64,000 bases of DNA from contig MLAK01001037.1 in NCBI GenBank assembly GCA_001839685.1, positions 1 to 64,000 of the forward strand. The letters run 5' to 3'. The notes beneath the pieces were generated by a model that saw nothing but the letters and a program-made list of their open reading frames with translations, did not search any database and had not been told where the DNA came from. This document shows positions 1-11,400 of this stretch, piece after piece. The DNA is from Tritrichomonas foetus. Its lineage: Eukaryota; Parabasalia; Tritrichomonadida; Tritrichomonadidae. The position numbers and the translations under genes were made by a program. Within the stretch, counting starts at the first letter, position 1. Every line of letters begins with the position of its first letter.

Positions 1-80
1 TGGTAGGACAAAGGTTTATGGGATGGTCCCACAAAATCTTTGGGGGACCATTTTGTAAACCTTTCATATAGGAAGGATAG

Positions 81-200
81 GACATTGAATTCTGGTTTGT
101 ATTACCAAACTTTAAAGATTTTAAGATAAGTAAAATCAAAAGGAAAAGAAGTGATCTAGATCAAACTAATTCAACTCAAGAAGCTGATAAAAAGAAATAA
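81..200 (+). pseudogene. 3' remnant of an unrecognised gene at the left edge
   Basis: A 39-codon open stretch ends in a stop at 198-200. It reads DIEFWFVLPNFKDF and then a Lys/Arg-rich, hydrophilic tail ending in ADKKK, which looks like the C-terminus of a real protein. It has no start codon, and an in-frame stop lies at 78-80. Bases 1-56 hold another protein-like peptide in a different frame (KVYGMVPQNLWGTIL). The parts may therefore belong to one gene broken by a frameshift, or be the end of a gene entering from the left. The family is not recognised, and a chance ORF is possible. Confidence 0.25.
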
Positions 201-602
201 ACATTAAATGATGATAGTTTTCTTGTTGTTGTACCTCAAATCAAATCAAATCTTTAATTTTAATTAGAGTCAACTGGTATTTTTGATTAAAATTATATTT
301 AATAATTAGCATAATAAATAAAAAATAATTTAAATTGATTTTTTGCCTTCTAAATTTGTTGTACTATTTCAAATTTAATTTATTTGATGTTTATCTCTAT
401 TTAATTGGCGTTGTTTCTCGTTTTGTTGGTTTTCGGGTTTATTCGGTGAATTAAAGAGATTTGCCATAATTGCGAATAGAAATATCGGAAAGTGATTTGA
501 ACCTTTCAATTTTCAATGAATCTTTGAATTGAGGAATCCATAAATAGAAAAAGCTATCATGTCAACTGAATTATCTTTTCAAAATTGAAAAATGTCAAAA
601 AA
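201..602. other. Intergenic region with two short upstream ORFs
   Basis: AT-rich, without a convincing gene. Just before the next gene, two tiny ATG-started ORFs occur at 559-588 (9 codons plus stop) and 592-609 (5 codons plus stop). The second overlaps the ATG at 603. They matter only if transcription starts upstream of 559. With the very short 5' leaders usual in trichomonads they might not be transcribed. Confidence 0.5.
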
Positions 603-3254
603 ATGTTGAAATTCGAAGAAATTTTTAATTCCTCAGCAAATGGGGAAGACGACTCCTCAGAGACACGATTAATTGGAGAAACAACAGACAGCTATCTAAT
701 TTTGAGTACAATATATAAGAATCAAAATAAAACAGTCGTTCGTCTTTTCTTAAATTCAAATTTTATCGATTTAATCACTTTCGAAAACAAAAAGAAGAAT
801 TTTATCAATGGTGATATTTCAAGTGACCATCGCTTCCTTCATTTATGCCACTTTGTTGAAGCTCCTCCGCGCGATAAAAATGCCAATATTAATAATGATA
901 ATAATAATAATGGATCACTATTTCATATTTTTCAAACTTTTTCTAAGCCTTTAAAAGAACAAAATTCCACAAAAATTAAAGAAAAAAGTGACAACGCAAA
1001 AGATAAAAAGAATTATAGAAAAAAATTTGACTACACAGGTCAAAGCTATTTTGAATCAGTTGTTTATGATATTTTCACAAAAAAGAAATCTAAAAAATTC
1101 AAATTCAATGAAATGATAAATGGTGTATTTTTTCCAAGCCATCACTTATATCAATGTGAAATGCTGCATGTTGTAGGATCCAGAATTACTCATGTCTTAG
1201 TTCAGTCACACAATGAACTAAAGCATCTACAAATTGATAAAGTTCGCGGCGGTTTTCACTTACCTAATATGGTTTATTGGCAATTTTTCACTAATTTATC
1301 AACACTTTTCGCAATATATCAAACCAATCATGGTCAATGTTCAAATGTTTTGACTGAATTCCATTTCAGTAAGCCAACAAACATCATCGAACATTCTAAT
1401 CGTATGAATAACCCATTAAATATAAACACTAATGATATAACCAATAATTCTTTAAATCCTATTTTACCACATAGTTTAAGCAGCGGTGGAAATGACAGTA
1501 TAACTAGTCTCCATTTAAACTCCAATTTGAATAAAATTGAGACAAGTGAGACAAATATCAACAATTCTTCTTCAGTATCATCAATTAATAGCACCCCAAA
1601 TACGATAAATCATTCTTTATCTGCTTCAAATTCAATAAATATAAACAATCCAAATAATTCATCGAGTTACTCAATTTTTCAAACGCCGAACTTTCAAACC
1701 ACAACATCAATTGCAAATGAACCAATTCATATTCAACTACATCCAAAATCTGTTCTTCCTCCCTCAATTTCGCTTCACTTTGATTATACTGCTATCAATG
1801 ATCCAACTACATCCAACATCAATTTGAATATTTTTAAACTACCTTTTTATCGTTGTAATTCAAAAGATTCAACGTTTTTTGTTGCCAAATATCATGCGAA
1901 AACGTGTTTTGTTCAACAAATTTTCCAAAATAAAGAATCTTGTATTTCGTTTAACGTTTCTTGTTACCCAAAATTTTTCAATCGAAACTTTTCTGTACCT
2001 GGTGTAAATTCTACATTGCCACTTTCTTTTCTCCAGCAAGATTCAATACTTTTCGTATTTGTACCTAATTGTTTTGTTTGTTTGATTGATTTCTCCACAA
2101 GTCCTCCGAATGTTTCCCTTCTTCCAAAAGAATATGCAACTACTTATACACTTTCTTCGTTTTCGGCCTCAACCAATTTCTTTAATAACAAATATTTAAT
2201 TAATCTTGATAATTCCACTTTCACAACAAGCTCATTAAAAGTTTATAAAGTCTCAATCGATTTTTCATCTCCAAATTCAATTCCTTTACTTCTTCCAATC
2301 ATCAATCGAACATCATGGGATGCATTCGCAAATATATGCGCAAGGATTCATAACCCATCATTGCTTGCATCTGTTTTTAATTTCATTGTTTTACTTGGTG
2401 ATTATAGAAATGCTAATACTTTCATTCATGATCTTTTTTTATATTGTTGTTATTTCAAACTCGAAAGAAATCACTCATCTTTTTCCGTTAAATTGTCGAC
2501 ACCGCAACGAACGAGGTCAAACGTCTATCCAAAATCTGGAATTGTATATCTTCCTGAACGACGCAATATTCCATTTAACCCTGAAGATGTTACTCTTGAT
2601 AATAAGTTGGATGTTCACGATTATCGAATTAAAGACTCCATCAAGGAAATCATTCAAATTATGAACGAAGAATTTCCCTCAGCCTCAAGAGTGACACGAA
2701 AACATATGTTTAAGAAAATATTGAACTTTTTAATAACTAAAAAACGATATAGTAAAGTTAATCAACTTGCACATAAAGCTATTGAATTATTGAAAAGACA
2801 AAATGATATTGTGATTTATATTCAGTCTTCTTTCAATTTTTGGAAAGAAAAATATTCACCCAATTCTTACTGGCAATTTATTATTTCCTTTTTGATCCAA
2901 AATGAAACCCACTTTAATAATTTCCCAAACGTTCCCCAGCTAAAAGAAGAATTGAATAAATTATTGAAACAATCTTGTTCAACAACTCTTCAAACTTTGA
3001 TTAATTACCAATTAGGAATTTTTAATTTTCCTATGAATGACAATGCGAATCCATTTTTCCAGAAATATCAATTTTCTGACGATATTTACAAAAAGAATAA
3101 AAAAAATAAAGGAAAAGATAAAAAATACCATTTTCAGCCTCTTCTTCATTATCCTTCAATGACGCGAACAAGGAGCTCTGATTTGAATAATGCAGCAATG
3201 GCATCGAGTGATGAATCATGGAATGAGTCAATTCCTGTGAATTTGGACCAATAA
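603..3254 (+). CDS. Large conserved-looking protein of unknown function (883 aa)
   Basis: The frame opens at 585 with TTG; the first ATG is at 603 and gives 883 residues. I do not recognise the family with confidence. The N-terminal third alternates short hydrophobic strands, as in a beta-propeller or similar fold. An Asn/Ser-rich low-complexity stretch (about 250-360) splits the protein. A predicted helical C-terminal region (about 560-815) follows, with segments such as SVFNFIVLLGDY and FPSASRVTRKHMF, and then a Lys-rich patch (KKNKKNKGKDKK) near the end. There is no signal peptide or membrane segment, so a soluble cytosolic protein is likely. The propeller-plus-helical layout loosely recalls the GSAP (gamma-secretase-activating protein) family, but this is only a guess from overall shape. 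It is convergent with the kinase-RhoGEF gene, with 174 bases between the stops. Confidence 0.85.
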   Translation: MLKFEEIFNSSANGEDDSSETRLIGETTDSYLILSTIYKNQNKTVVRLFLNSNFIDLITFENKKKNFINGDISSDHRFLHLCHFVEAPPRDKNANINNDNNNNGSLFHIFQTFSKPLKEQNSTKIKEKSDNAKDKKNYRKKFDYTGQSYFESVVYDIFTKKKSKKFKFNEMINGVFFPSHHLYQCEMLHVVGSRITHVLVQSHNELKHLQIDKVRGGFHLPNMVYWQFFTNLSTLFAIYQTNHGQCSNVLTEFHFSKPTNIIEHSNRMNNPLNINTNDITNNSLNPILPHSLSSGGNDSITSLHLNSNLNKIETSETNINNSSSVSSINSTPNTINHSLSASNSININNPNNSSSYSIFQTPNFQTTTSIANEPIHIQLHPKSVLPPSISLHFDYTAINDPTTSNINLNIFKLPFYRCNSKDSTFFVAKYHAKTCFVQQIFQNKESCISFNVSCYPKFFNRNFSVPGVNSTLPLSFLQQDSILFVFVPNCFVCLIDFSTSPPNVSLLPKEYATTYTLSSFSASTNFFNNKYLINLDNSTFTTSSLKVYKVSIDFSSPNSIPLLLPIINRTSWDAFANICARIHNPSLLASVFNFIVLLGDYRNANTFIHDLFLYCCYFKLERNHSSFSVKLSTPQRTRSNVYPKSGIVYLPERRNIPFNPEDVTLDNKLDVHDYRIKDSIKEIIQIMNEEFPSASRVTRKHMFKKILNFLITKKRYSKVNQLAHKAIELLKRQNDIVIYIQSSFNFWKEKYSPNSYWQFIISFLIQNETHFNNFPNVPQLKEELNKLLKQSCSTTLQTLINYQLGIFNFPMNDNANPFFQKYQFSDDIYKKNKKNKGKDKKYHFQPLLHYPSMTRTRSSDLNNAAMASSDESWNESIPVNLDQ

Positions 3255-3428
3255 CAATCAATTTGTGTAGTAAATGTTTTTATTATTATTATTAGTATTA
3301 TTAGAATTTGTATTATTAATTTATTAGATTTCATAATGATTATTTTTTTATTTTTTCATAATAAATCATAGTGATGAAGGCATAAAAAACGTAATAAATA
3401 GCAATGAAGGCATATACTATTTTATTAA

Positions 3429-5456
3429 TTATAGAATTAAATTATATTTAACTGATCGTTCATAAATTTCATTCAAATTTTTGAAATCAATATGGTTCAT
3501 TGGAGTCCAATCTAAAATATTTTTAAGATTGATGCTATATCTAAACAAGCATTGAGAAGCAAGAAGTAGCAGGCATGGAAGTGAATTATGGTTCTCATCG
3601 ATGGATGCAATCGCCTTTTTAAAATCTTTATTTTTACAAAGTAGGTGATGAATATTGACAATTGCTTCATTATATGATGTTATGAATGGCCCAAATGAAC
3701 TTTCCATTAAATTAAAGTTCGCAAAACATTTACTAATTTCAGCATTATCTGATCCTTTTGCACACTCGATATTCAGATTACAAAGAAGTTGATCAGAAAT
3801 ATATATCCAACCATCGACATCCCCAAAAATTATATTCGCTGTTTCTTGATTAATAAAAGGGAGTAGTTTGTCTTTATATTCGTTTTTTAGCTCATGCATG
3901 CATGAATTAAATGAAGTTTCATTTTCTAGGAATTCTTGGATTGCTCTTTGCCTTTTTTGAGAATAAATTTTGAAGGAATTCATGCTGTCTGCTTTTCGAA
4001 TTTTTCTTGTAGCGCGGCCGGCATGTGGAGTTGCAGAAGCTCTTTGAACTATATGTATGTTTGCAAGAGGTCTCTTTGAAACATTCAATAATGGATTTGT
4101 TTGTTTTTTCTCTTCTATTTTTTCTTTTTCAATTATTTTTTCATTTGATTGTGGTGGTGCAGTTTCAAATTCAACGACTTTTTGGTTTTGCTCTGTGATA
4201 TAACTAAAAATATCAATTTGTTCACTGTTAGATGATTCTTGAATTGAGTTTTCTTCTTTGATTGGTTCTGATACAGTTTTGATGATTTCGGAAATTATTT
4301 CTTCTCTCATATCAGACTTCAATTTTTCGCTGAATATTTTATTAATAATGTCAAATTTTGAACTGTCATCAGATTTACTTTCTGTCTTTTTTGGAAGAGA
4401 AGTTGGCACTGGAGCAATTTGAGGAGTAAATCTTGCTTTGAGTGAGCCTGAGCGAGATTTGTTTGAATTATAATTTTCTTCAGGAGTTGGTACAGGAGCA
4501 GGAGTTGGAGTAGGAGCAGGAATTGGTACAGGAGCACGAGTTGGAGTTGGAATAGGAGCAGGAGTTGGTGCAGGAGCAGGAGATCGTATTGCGGTTAAAA
4601 CATTTGGCGGATGGTGAGATTTAACAGTTGATGCTCTTGGTCTTTCTTTCGATAGATTGTCGGGTCTTTTCACAATTTCATCACCTTCAATGATATATCC
4701 CAATTCGCGGAGTTTGAAGCTCATAGTCCTTTTTTGGAACATAGAAAGTTTTATCCACTCTGGAGTACCTGGAAGACAAACACCAGGAGGTAAACTTGGG
4801 CCAGTTGCTTCAGCTTTACCGCTTGTCGGGGTTTCAGTTTTTTCTGGCGCTGGAGTTGGAGCTGGTAAAGGTGCTTTTTCGGCAACTTTAGTTTCACGTT
4901 CTATATTGGCTTTTGAAACACCATAAACAGTCGACACCAATCCGGCCTTTTTTAAATAAGCAGCAACTTCCGTAGAATTTACATCATTTAAAACAAAAGC
5001 ATCATTGTCAAGTAAATTCTCAACAATTTCTTCAAATGATGGCCTAGCAGATGGAACACCATCCCAGCAGTGGGTTATCATGTCTACAAATGCTGTATTT
5101 TTAACAAAACTAATATTTGGACGTTTTCCGCTAACAATTGAATTGCTCAGCTGAAATACGTTTTTGTCAGTTGGAAATGGTGGTTTTCCAGATAATAATT
5201 CAAAAAGAAGAATCGAGAAACTATAAACATCAACAGGATATGAATAAGGCTCACCATTAATTACTTCGGGCGCCATATATATTGGTGTTCCACAATTTGT
5301 TGTAAATGCATCTGAAGGAAGCCCAGCTTTGGCTGTTCCAAAATCGCAGATTTTTGGATAAAAGTTTTCATCAAATAAAACATTACCTGGCTTTAAATCT
5401 CGATGAATAAAATTATTCTTATGTAATACATATGAATTACACTCTGGATCATATTC
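3429..5456 (-). CDS. Protein kinase-RhoGEF (DH domain) fusion, 5'-truncated
   Basis: The frame stays open beyond the first Met (5276) back to about 5456, where it leaves the gene, giving 675 visible residues. Residues 18-25 are the catalytic loop HRDLKPGN, 38-40 are DFG, and 61-64 (preceded by GTPIY) are APE-type MAPE. The rest of the C-lobe follows to about 150, in a TKL-like style (WDGVPSARPSFEEI). A Pro/Ala/Thr-rich linker occupies about 190-360. Residues about 499-672 match a DH (RhoGEF) domain: EFLENETSF as CR1, INQETANIIF in the middle, and CLLLLASQCLFRYS...LDWTPMNHIDF as CR3. No PH domain follows. The kinase would phosphorylate Ser/Thr and the DH would load GTP on a Rho/Rac GTPase, so a cortical actin-signalling role is inferred. 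The N-lobe (glycine loop, VAIK lysine, alpha-C Glu) is absent because the sequence switches to another gene at about 5457. A stop in this frame lies near 5492 with no ATG before it. Confidence 0.88.
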   Translation of the reverse strand, partial: EYDPECNSYVLHKNNFIHRDLKPGNVLFDENFYPKICDFGTAKAGLPSDAFTTNCGTPIYMAPEVINGEPYSYPVDVYSFSILLFELLSGKPPFPTDKNVFQLSNSIVSGKRPNISFVKNTAFVDMITHCWDGVPSARPSFEEIVENLLDNDAFVLNDVNSTEVAAYLKKAGLVSTVYGVSKANIERETKVAEKAPLPAPTPAPEKTETPTSGKAEATGPSLPPGVCLPGTPEWIKLSMFQKRTMSFKLRELGYIIEGDEIVKRPDNLSKERPRASTVKSHHPPNVLTAIRSPAPAPTPAPIPTPTRAPVPIPAPTPTPAPVPTPEENYNSNKSRSGSLKARFTPQIAPVPTSLPKKTESKSDDSSKFDIINKIFSEKLKSDMREEIISEIIKTVSEPIKEENSIQESSNSEQIDIFSYITEQNQKVVEFETAPPQSNEKIIEKEKIEEKKQTNPLLNVSKRPLANIHIVQRASATPHAGRATRKIRKADSMNSFKIYSQKRQRAIQEFLENETSFNSCMHELKNEYKDKLLPFINQETANIIFGDVDGWIYISDQLLCNLNIECAKGSDNAEISKCFANFNLMESSFGPFITSYNEAIVNIHHLLCKNKDFKKAIASIDENHNSLPCLLLLASQCLFRYSINLKNILDWTPMNHIDFKNLNEIYERSVKYNLIL

Positions 5457-5457
5457 T

Positions 5458-8400
5458 GTGGAACTTTGGGGTGGTAATGGTGGAAATTTTAATAGACTGT
5501 CTTATGATGATGACAGTGATCATCAAGGCGGTAAAGGCGCTTTCGTTAATGGAACTTTTTCTTTGGATGAATCAACCACTTTCTTAATTCATGTTGGTGG
5601 AAAAGGAGAAGATGGATGGGATAAATATGAAGAATTAACTGGAAATTCAAAAGGAGGATGGAATAGTGGTGGTGATGGAACTCTAGGTCATGAAAGAAAT
5701 ATATATGCTAGATTTGCAGGTGGTGGAGGCCATTCTGAGATTCGTAATGGTGATTTTTCCGATGACGCACGAATAATTGTTGCTGCAGGAGGATCAGGTA
5801 GTTCATACAATGGTTGGGGTGCTCATGGTGGTAAAGAAAATACACGTTATTACTACACAATATCCGGTGGTATGAGATCGTATGTGGAGGTTGACGCAAG
5901 CATAGGCTCAACTGGGACTTCACAAGGCGAAGACGGTCCACAAACATCTTCGGTGGTAGCATACTTCTCTGGAAGTGGTGGAGGAGGTGGATATTTAGGT
6001 GGAAAACTCACAACATCAGAAAATAATAAATACGGAGTTGCCTATAGTGGTTCTTCCTATGTAAACCGTGAAGTTGTAAAAAATCCAATGTTTTTCTCAG
6101 GTTTGGAAGAAGGTCAAAGACCAAGTCCACCTGAAGATGGAAATGGAAGAATTATAATATATGTTTTGGAAGGAAATTGTAAAATAGGAACAATGCCTGA
6201 TGAAGATGGAAACTGTGTGCCATGTAATTCTCTTTGTGCATCGTGCTCAGAATCTGTAGATCACTGTACCAGTTGTATTTATCATTATTATCTGACATCT
6301 TCTAATAAATGTGCACCGTGTGCAGATAAATGCGCTGCATGTAAAGATTCACCAGAGAAATGTACCAAATGTAGAGAAGGATATTTTGAGGCAGTAGTTG
6401 ATGATTATGTTCAATGCTTAAAATGTAAGGCTTCAAACTGTGCCAAGTGTCAATCAGATGAAATCAAATGTGATGAATGTTTTGAAGGATATACGGTAAA
6501 TTCGAATGGATACTGTGATAAGTGCAAAGAACATTGCATAGAATGTATTGGAGATAACTGCAATAAATGTGAAGAAGGCTATTATCTAGTTGAGGATTCA
6601 TCAATTTCACAATGCGTAGAATGTTTAGCTAATTGTGCCAAATGTGAAAATAGTTTAATGTGTTTAGAATGTAAGGAAGGATTCTTCCTGGAAAACGATA
6701 AATACAATAATGTTTGTACATCATGTTCCAATGGGTGCTCTAAATGCACAGATGCCAATACATGTTTATCATGTTCAAGTGGATTTTATCTAAACCAGGA
6801 GACATCTCAATGCGAAAAATGCTCTGATGAAAATTGTGTGGAATGCTCATCGAGTAATCAATGCACCAAATGCATTTCTGGATACGTTCCGATGAATGGA
6901 AAATGTACCAAATGTGATGAAAATTGTGCCACCTGCATTCTAGCCCCAGGATATTGCAGTTCATGTAAAAATGGTTACTTCTTAGCATTTGATGGAGACT
7001 GGAGTGTTTGCAAGCAGTGTGGAGAAAATTGCTTTTCCTGTTCTTCGGAAGCTTCATGTGATAAATGTGCAAGTGGCTATTTTTTCAATGGCCAAAAATG
7101 TGCTGAATGTGATTCATCATGTGAAGAATGCTCAGGCTCATCAACAACATGTACAAAATGTAAAGCTGGTCAATTTTTAAATAGTGATAATAAATGCCAA
7201 TCATGTGATTCCCCATGTTCTACTTGCATCGACTCACCAACATTTTGTCTTTCATGTATTGAAGGAAAATATCCTCTTGATGGAAGCTGTAAAGACTGTC
7301 CTGGAAATTGTGCAATATGTGAATCTGGTGGAATGGATACTTGCCAAAAATGTCTTGATGGCTATTATTTGACTGGAAGTGGGAGCAACAAAAAATGTGA
7401 GAAATGTGATGATAATTGTAAAAAGTGTACATCAGATAAATGTACAGAATGTTCTGATGGTTTTTATTTATCCAATGGAAATTGCTATTCATGTATTAAA
7501 GGATGCAAAAAGTGTTCTTCATACTATGACTGTGATGAATGTTTAGATGGATACTATGATAGTTTGGGTAGCTGTTATCAATGCCAATCTCCATGTTTAT
7601 CATGTACATCATACTCTACTTGCACTTCTTGTATTGATGGATACTATTTTGATGGTAGTAAATGTAAAACTTGTCCAGAGAATTGTGAATCATGTGTAAA
7701 TGCATCTTTTTGTTCCAGATGTTCACCAGGATATATTGCGAATGAACAAGGAATATGTGAAAAATGTGATAGTTCATGTGCCACATGTAGTGGAACCAAA
7801 ACATCATGTGATTCATGCTTTGAGCATCATTTTCTAGACAATCATCAATGTCGTGAATGCCATCCTGGTTGTGTTAATTGTACATCAGCATCAGCTTACT
7901 CATGTATTGGTGAATGTAGTGATGGATATGGTGACTCAGGATCATCATGTGATATCAAATGCGCCTCGAATTGTAAGCATTGCTTTGATAAATCCACATC
8001 AGGGTGTACAGAATGTTACGAAGGGTATTATCATGACATAAAATCTTCAAGTCTGCAATACTGTCGTCAATGTCCAGTAGAAAATTGTGCTGAATGTTCA
8101 GGAGAAAACCATAGATGCGAAAAATGTAAGGATGGATATACGATGGATTCATATGGTGATTGCCAGCCATGTCATAAATCATGCAAAACATGTTCAGGCG
8201 TAACATCATCTGATTGCAATCCTAATAGTTGTGCTGACGGATATTATTATGATAGTTCATATTATTATTCACAATGCAGAGAATGTAGTGAAGGGTGCCT
8301 TTCCTGTAATTCATATTCCTGTAAACAATGTAAAGATGGATATTCTTTGAGTGGTGGAACATGTTCTCGGTGTTCAGATTCTAATTGTAATAAATGCCCA

Positions 8401-11400
8401 AACAGCATGAACATATGCGAAGAATGTAATAGTGGTTATAATTTAGAAAATGGAAAATGTACAAAATGTCCTGATAATTGTGCTGTATGTACATCAGGCA
8501 CATGTTCAACTTGTAATGATGGGTATTTATTGGTTAATGGAAAATGTACAGAAAAATGTGATTCATCATGTAAGACATGCTCCCAAAGCAGTGAATCATG
8601 TTTAACTTGCTATGAGGGATCCTATATAAGTAATAATAAATGCATCAAATGTTCTGATGGTTGCAAGCAATGCGATTCAGATGGAAAATGTAATGAATGT
8701 CAAGATGGGTATTATTTAGATACATATGGAACATGTCATAAATGCCATTCTTCATGTAAAACATGTTCATCTGCATCAGATGAGAAATGCTTATCTTGTT
8801 ATGAAGGATCTTATCTTTCGGTTCAAACATCTGGTTTCAAATGTGAATCTTGTAGTCCTAATTGTACCCATTGTAGATCATATGAAGATTGCATAACCTG
8901 CGCACCTGGATTTTTAGAAAACCAAACGAATCATATGTGTCAACAATGCCATGAATCGTGTGGTTCATGTACAGGATATACAGAACAAGACTGCGAAACA
9001 TGTGCAGATGGATATTATAAACGACCAAATAGTCGATATTGCGAAAAATGCATGACTGGATGCAAGAAATGTAATGATGATGGAACATGTGGCGAGTGTA
9101 TTGATTCTTATTTCCTGGTTGGAAACAAATGTGAAGAATGTGACAAAACGTGTGGAACATGTATCGGATCTGCAGCAAACTGTGTAACATGTAAAGAAGG
9201 ATTTTACAAATATGGAAAAGAATGCAAAGCATGCGATCCGAACTGTAAAACATGCTCAGGATCTAGAAATCACTGTGAAACATGTTTTGATGGATATTTT
9301 GTTAATGACAAGTATTTCTGTGAAAAATGTACAGACAATTGTAAAGAATGTAATGGGCCTTTGGTCTCTGATTGTTTGACATGTTCGAATGGATATTATT
9401 TATCAGGAGGAAAATGTACAGGCTGCAGTTCATCATGCAAGACTTGTGAAGACTATAGTTCATGTACAGAGTGCTCAGAAGGATATTATTCTTATTCGAC
9501 TACTTCAAACACTTTTTATTGTTATAAATGTGATGATTCTAATTGTGTTCAATGCACGTCATCATATTGCCTAAAATGCTCCGATGGTTATTATCTTGAA
9601 AATGGGAAATGCAAGAAATGTGATGAAAAATGCAGTAAATGTACATCAGCAACAGAATGTCTTGCATGTTCAAGTGGTTTTCATTTGGAAGGTAATCAAT
9701 GTGTTGGATGTCCAGTTGGTTGCTCTACATGCTCAGATAATTCTTGTTCTTCGTGTATTAATGGATATTATTTAGATAATGAAAAATGTGAAAAATGCGA
9801 TACATTTTGCTCATTATGTCATGATAATACTAATGAATGCGATGCATGTAGTGTGGGGTACTATTTTGATAAAAATATGAAATGTCAACAATGTGGATCT
9901 ACATGTAAGACATGTCATAATTCTACACATTGCGATTCTTGTAATTCAGGATTCTTTTTAAACTCAGATAAATGTGAAAAATGCAATTCATTATGTACTG
10001 AATGTAATGGGCCATCAGAGAAAGACTGTATTTCCTGTGTTGATGGATATTACTATAGTGGAACCTCTAAAAGCTGTCAACCATGTCATGAATCATGCGG
10101 AACATGTTCTGGATCATCAAGTTCATCATGTATAACATGTAATGTTGGATATTATAAATACGGTTACTATTGTTACGCTTGTAGTGATTCGTGTATTAAA
10201 TGTTCATCAAGTAGTCAATGTGAGCAATGTAAAGATGGCTATTTCAAAAATGACAATAATGATTGTCAAAAATGTGATATTAGCTGTGGATCTTGCGAGG
10301 GAAGTCCTTCTCAATGCACAACATGTGCTGATGGATACCATGAAAAAGATACAGTTAATAATTATCTAATATGCGAGGATTGTCCAGGAAATTGTAAATA
10401 TTGTGATGACAACGGCGATTGTTCTGAATGCTTTGACCATTATTTTGTTGGTGAAGATAAATATTGTTATGAATGCGATAATTCTTGTGCAGAGTGTTCT
10501 GGTACGGCAACTGCATGCACCAAATGTCCAACTGGAAGCTTTTTAACAAATAAGAATACATGTGAAACATGTGATCAATCATGCAAATCTTGCGAAGTTT
10601 CTAAAGATAATTGTAAAGAATGTGAAACTGGAAGCTATTTAAGCTCAGACAACAAGTGTATAAAATGTCATGAATCATGTAATTCATGTGATGGACCAAC
10701 AGAATATGACTGCACTTCATGTGCAGAACATTATTTCTATTTAGAATCAAGTCAGCAATGTATAAAATGTGATGAAAAATGTGCCAGTTGTGAAAATAAA
10801 AAAGATTATTGTCTAAAATGTGCAGAGGGATATTATGATGATGGTGATTGGTACGATGTAGATTGTGTAAAATGTCCAACAAATTGTAAATCATGTCAAA
10901 GCAGGTACAAATGTACTTCTTGTGTTGATGGATATTATGAATCTGGTGGAAGCTGCTATGAATGCCATGAATCTTGCCAAACATGCACATCATCGGGCTC
11001 CACATCCTGTATTTCATGTAAAGATGGCTACGTCATGAATGAAGATGGATCTTGCTCGAAATGCCAAAATCCTTGTTCCAGATGCGAAGAATCTATTGAT
11101 AAGTGCACAGATTGCATTCAAGGATACTATTTGAATGGAAATAAATGCCAACAGTGTGATAGTAAATGTACTGATTGTAAAGACAGTTCCACATATTGTA
11201 CATTATGCCCGAACAATTACTATTCGTATAATGGTAATTGCTACGAAACATGTCAAGAGCTTGGTGATGGATATGGAACAAATCCAGATGGAACAAAATG
11301 TCTCAAATGCGATCTTGATCATTGTCTAGTGTATGATGAAGCATGTCAATGCCAAAAATGCTCAGATGGTTATTATGTAATTAGTGATCCTGTTACGTTA

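Noticed and set aside
4657..4926. Plus-strand 89-codon frame over the kinase-RhoGEF linker
   Set aside because: It is the antisense shadow of the Pro/Ala/Thr-rich linker coding sequence.
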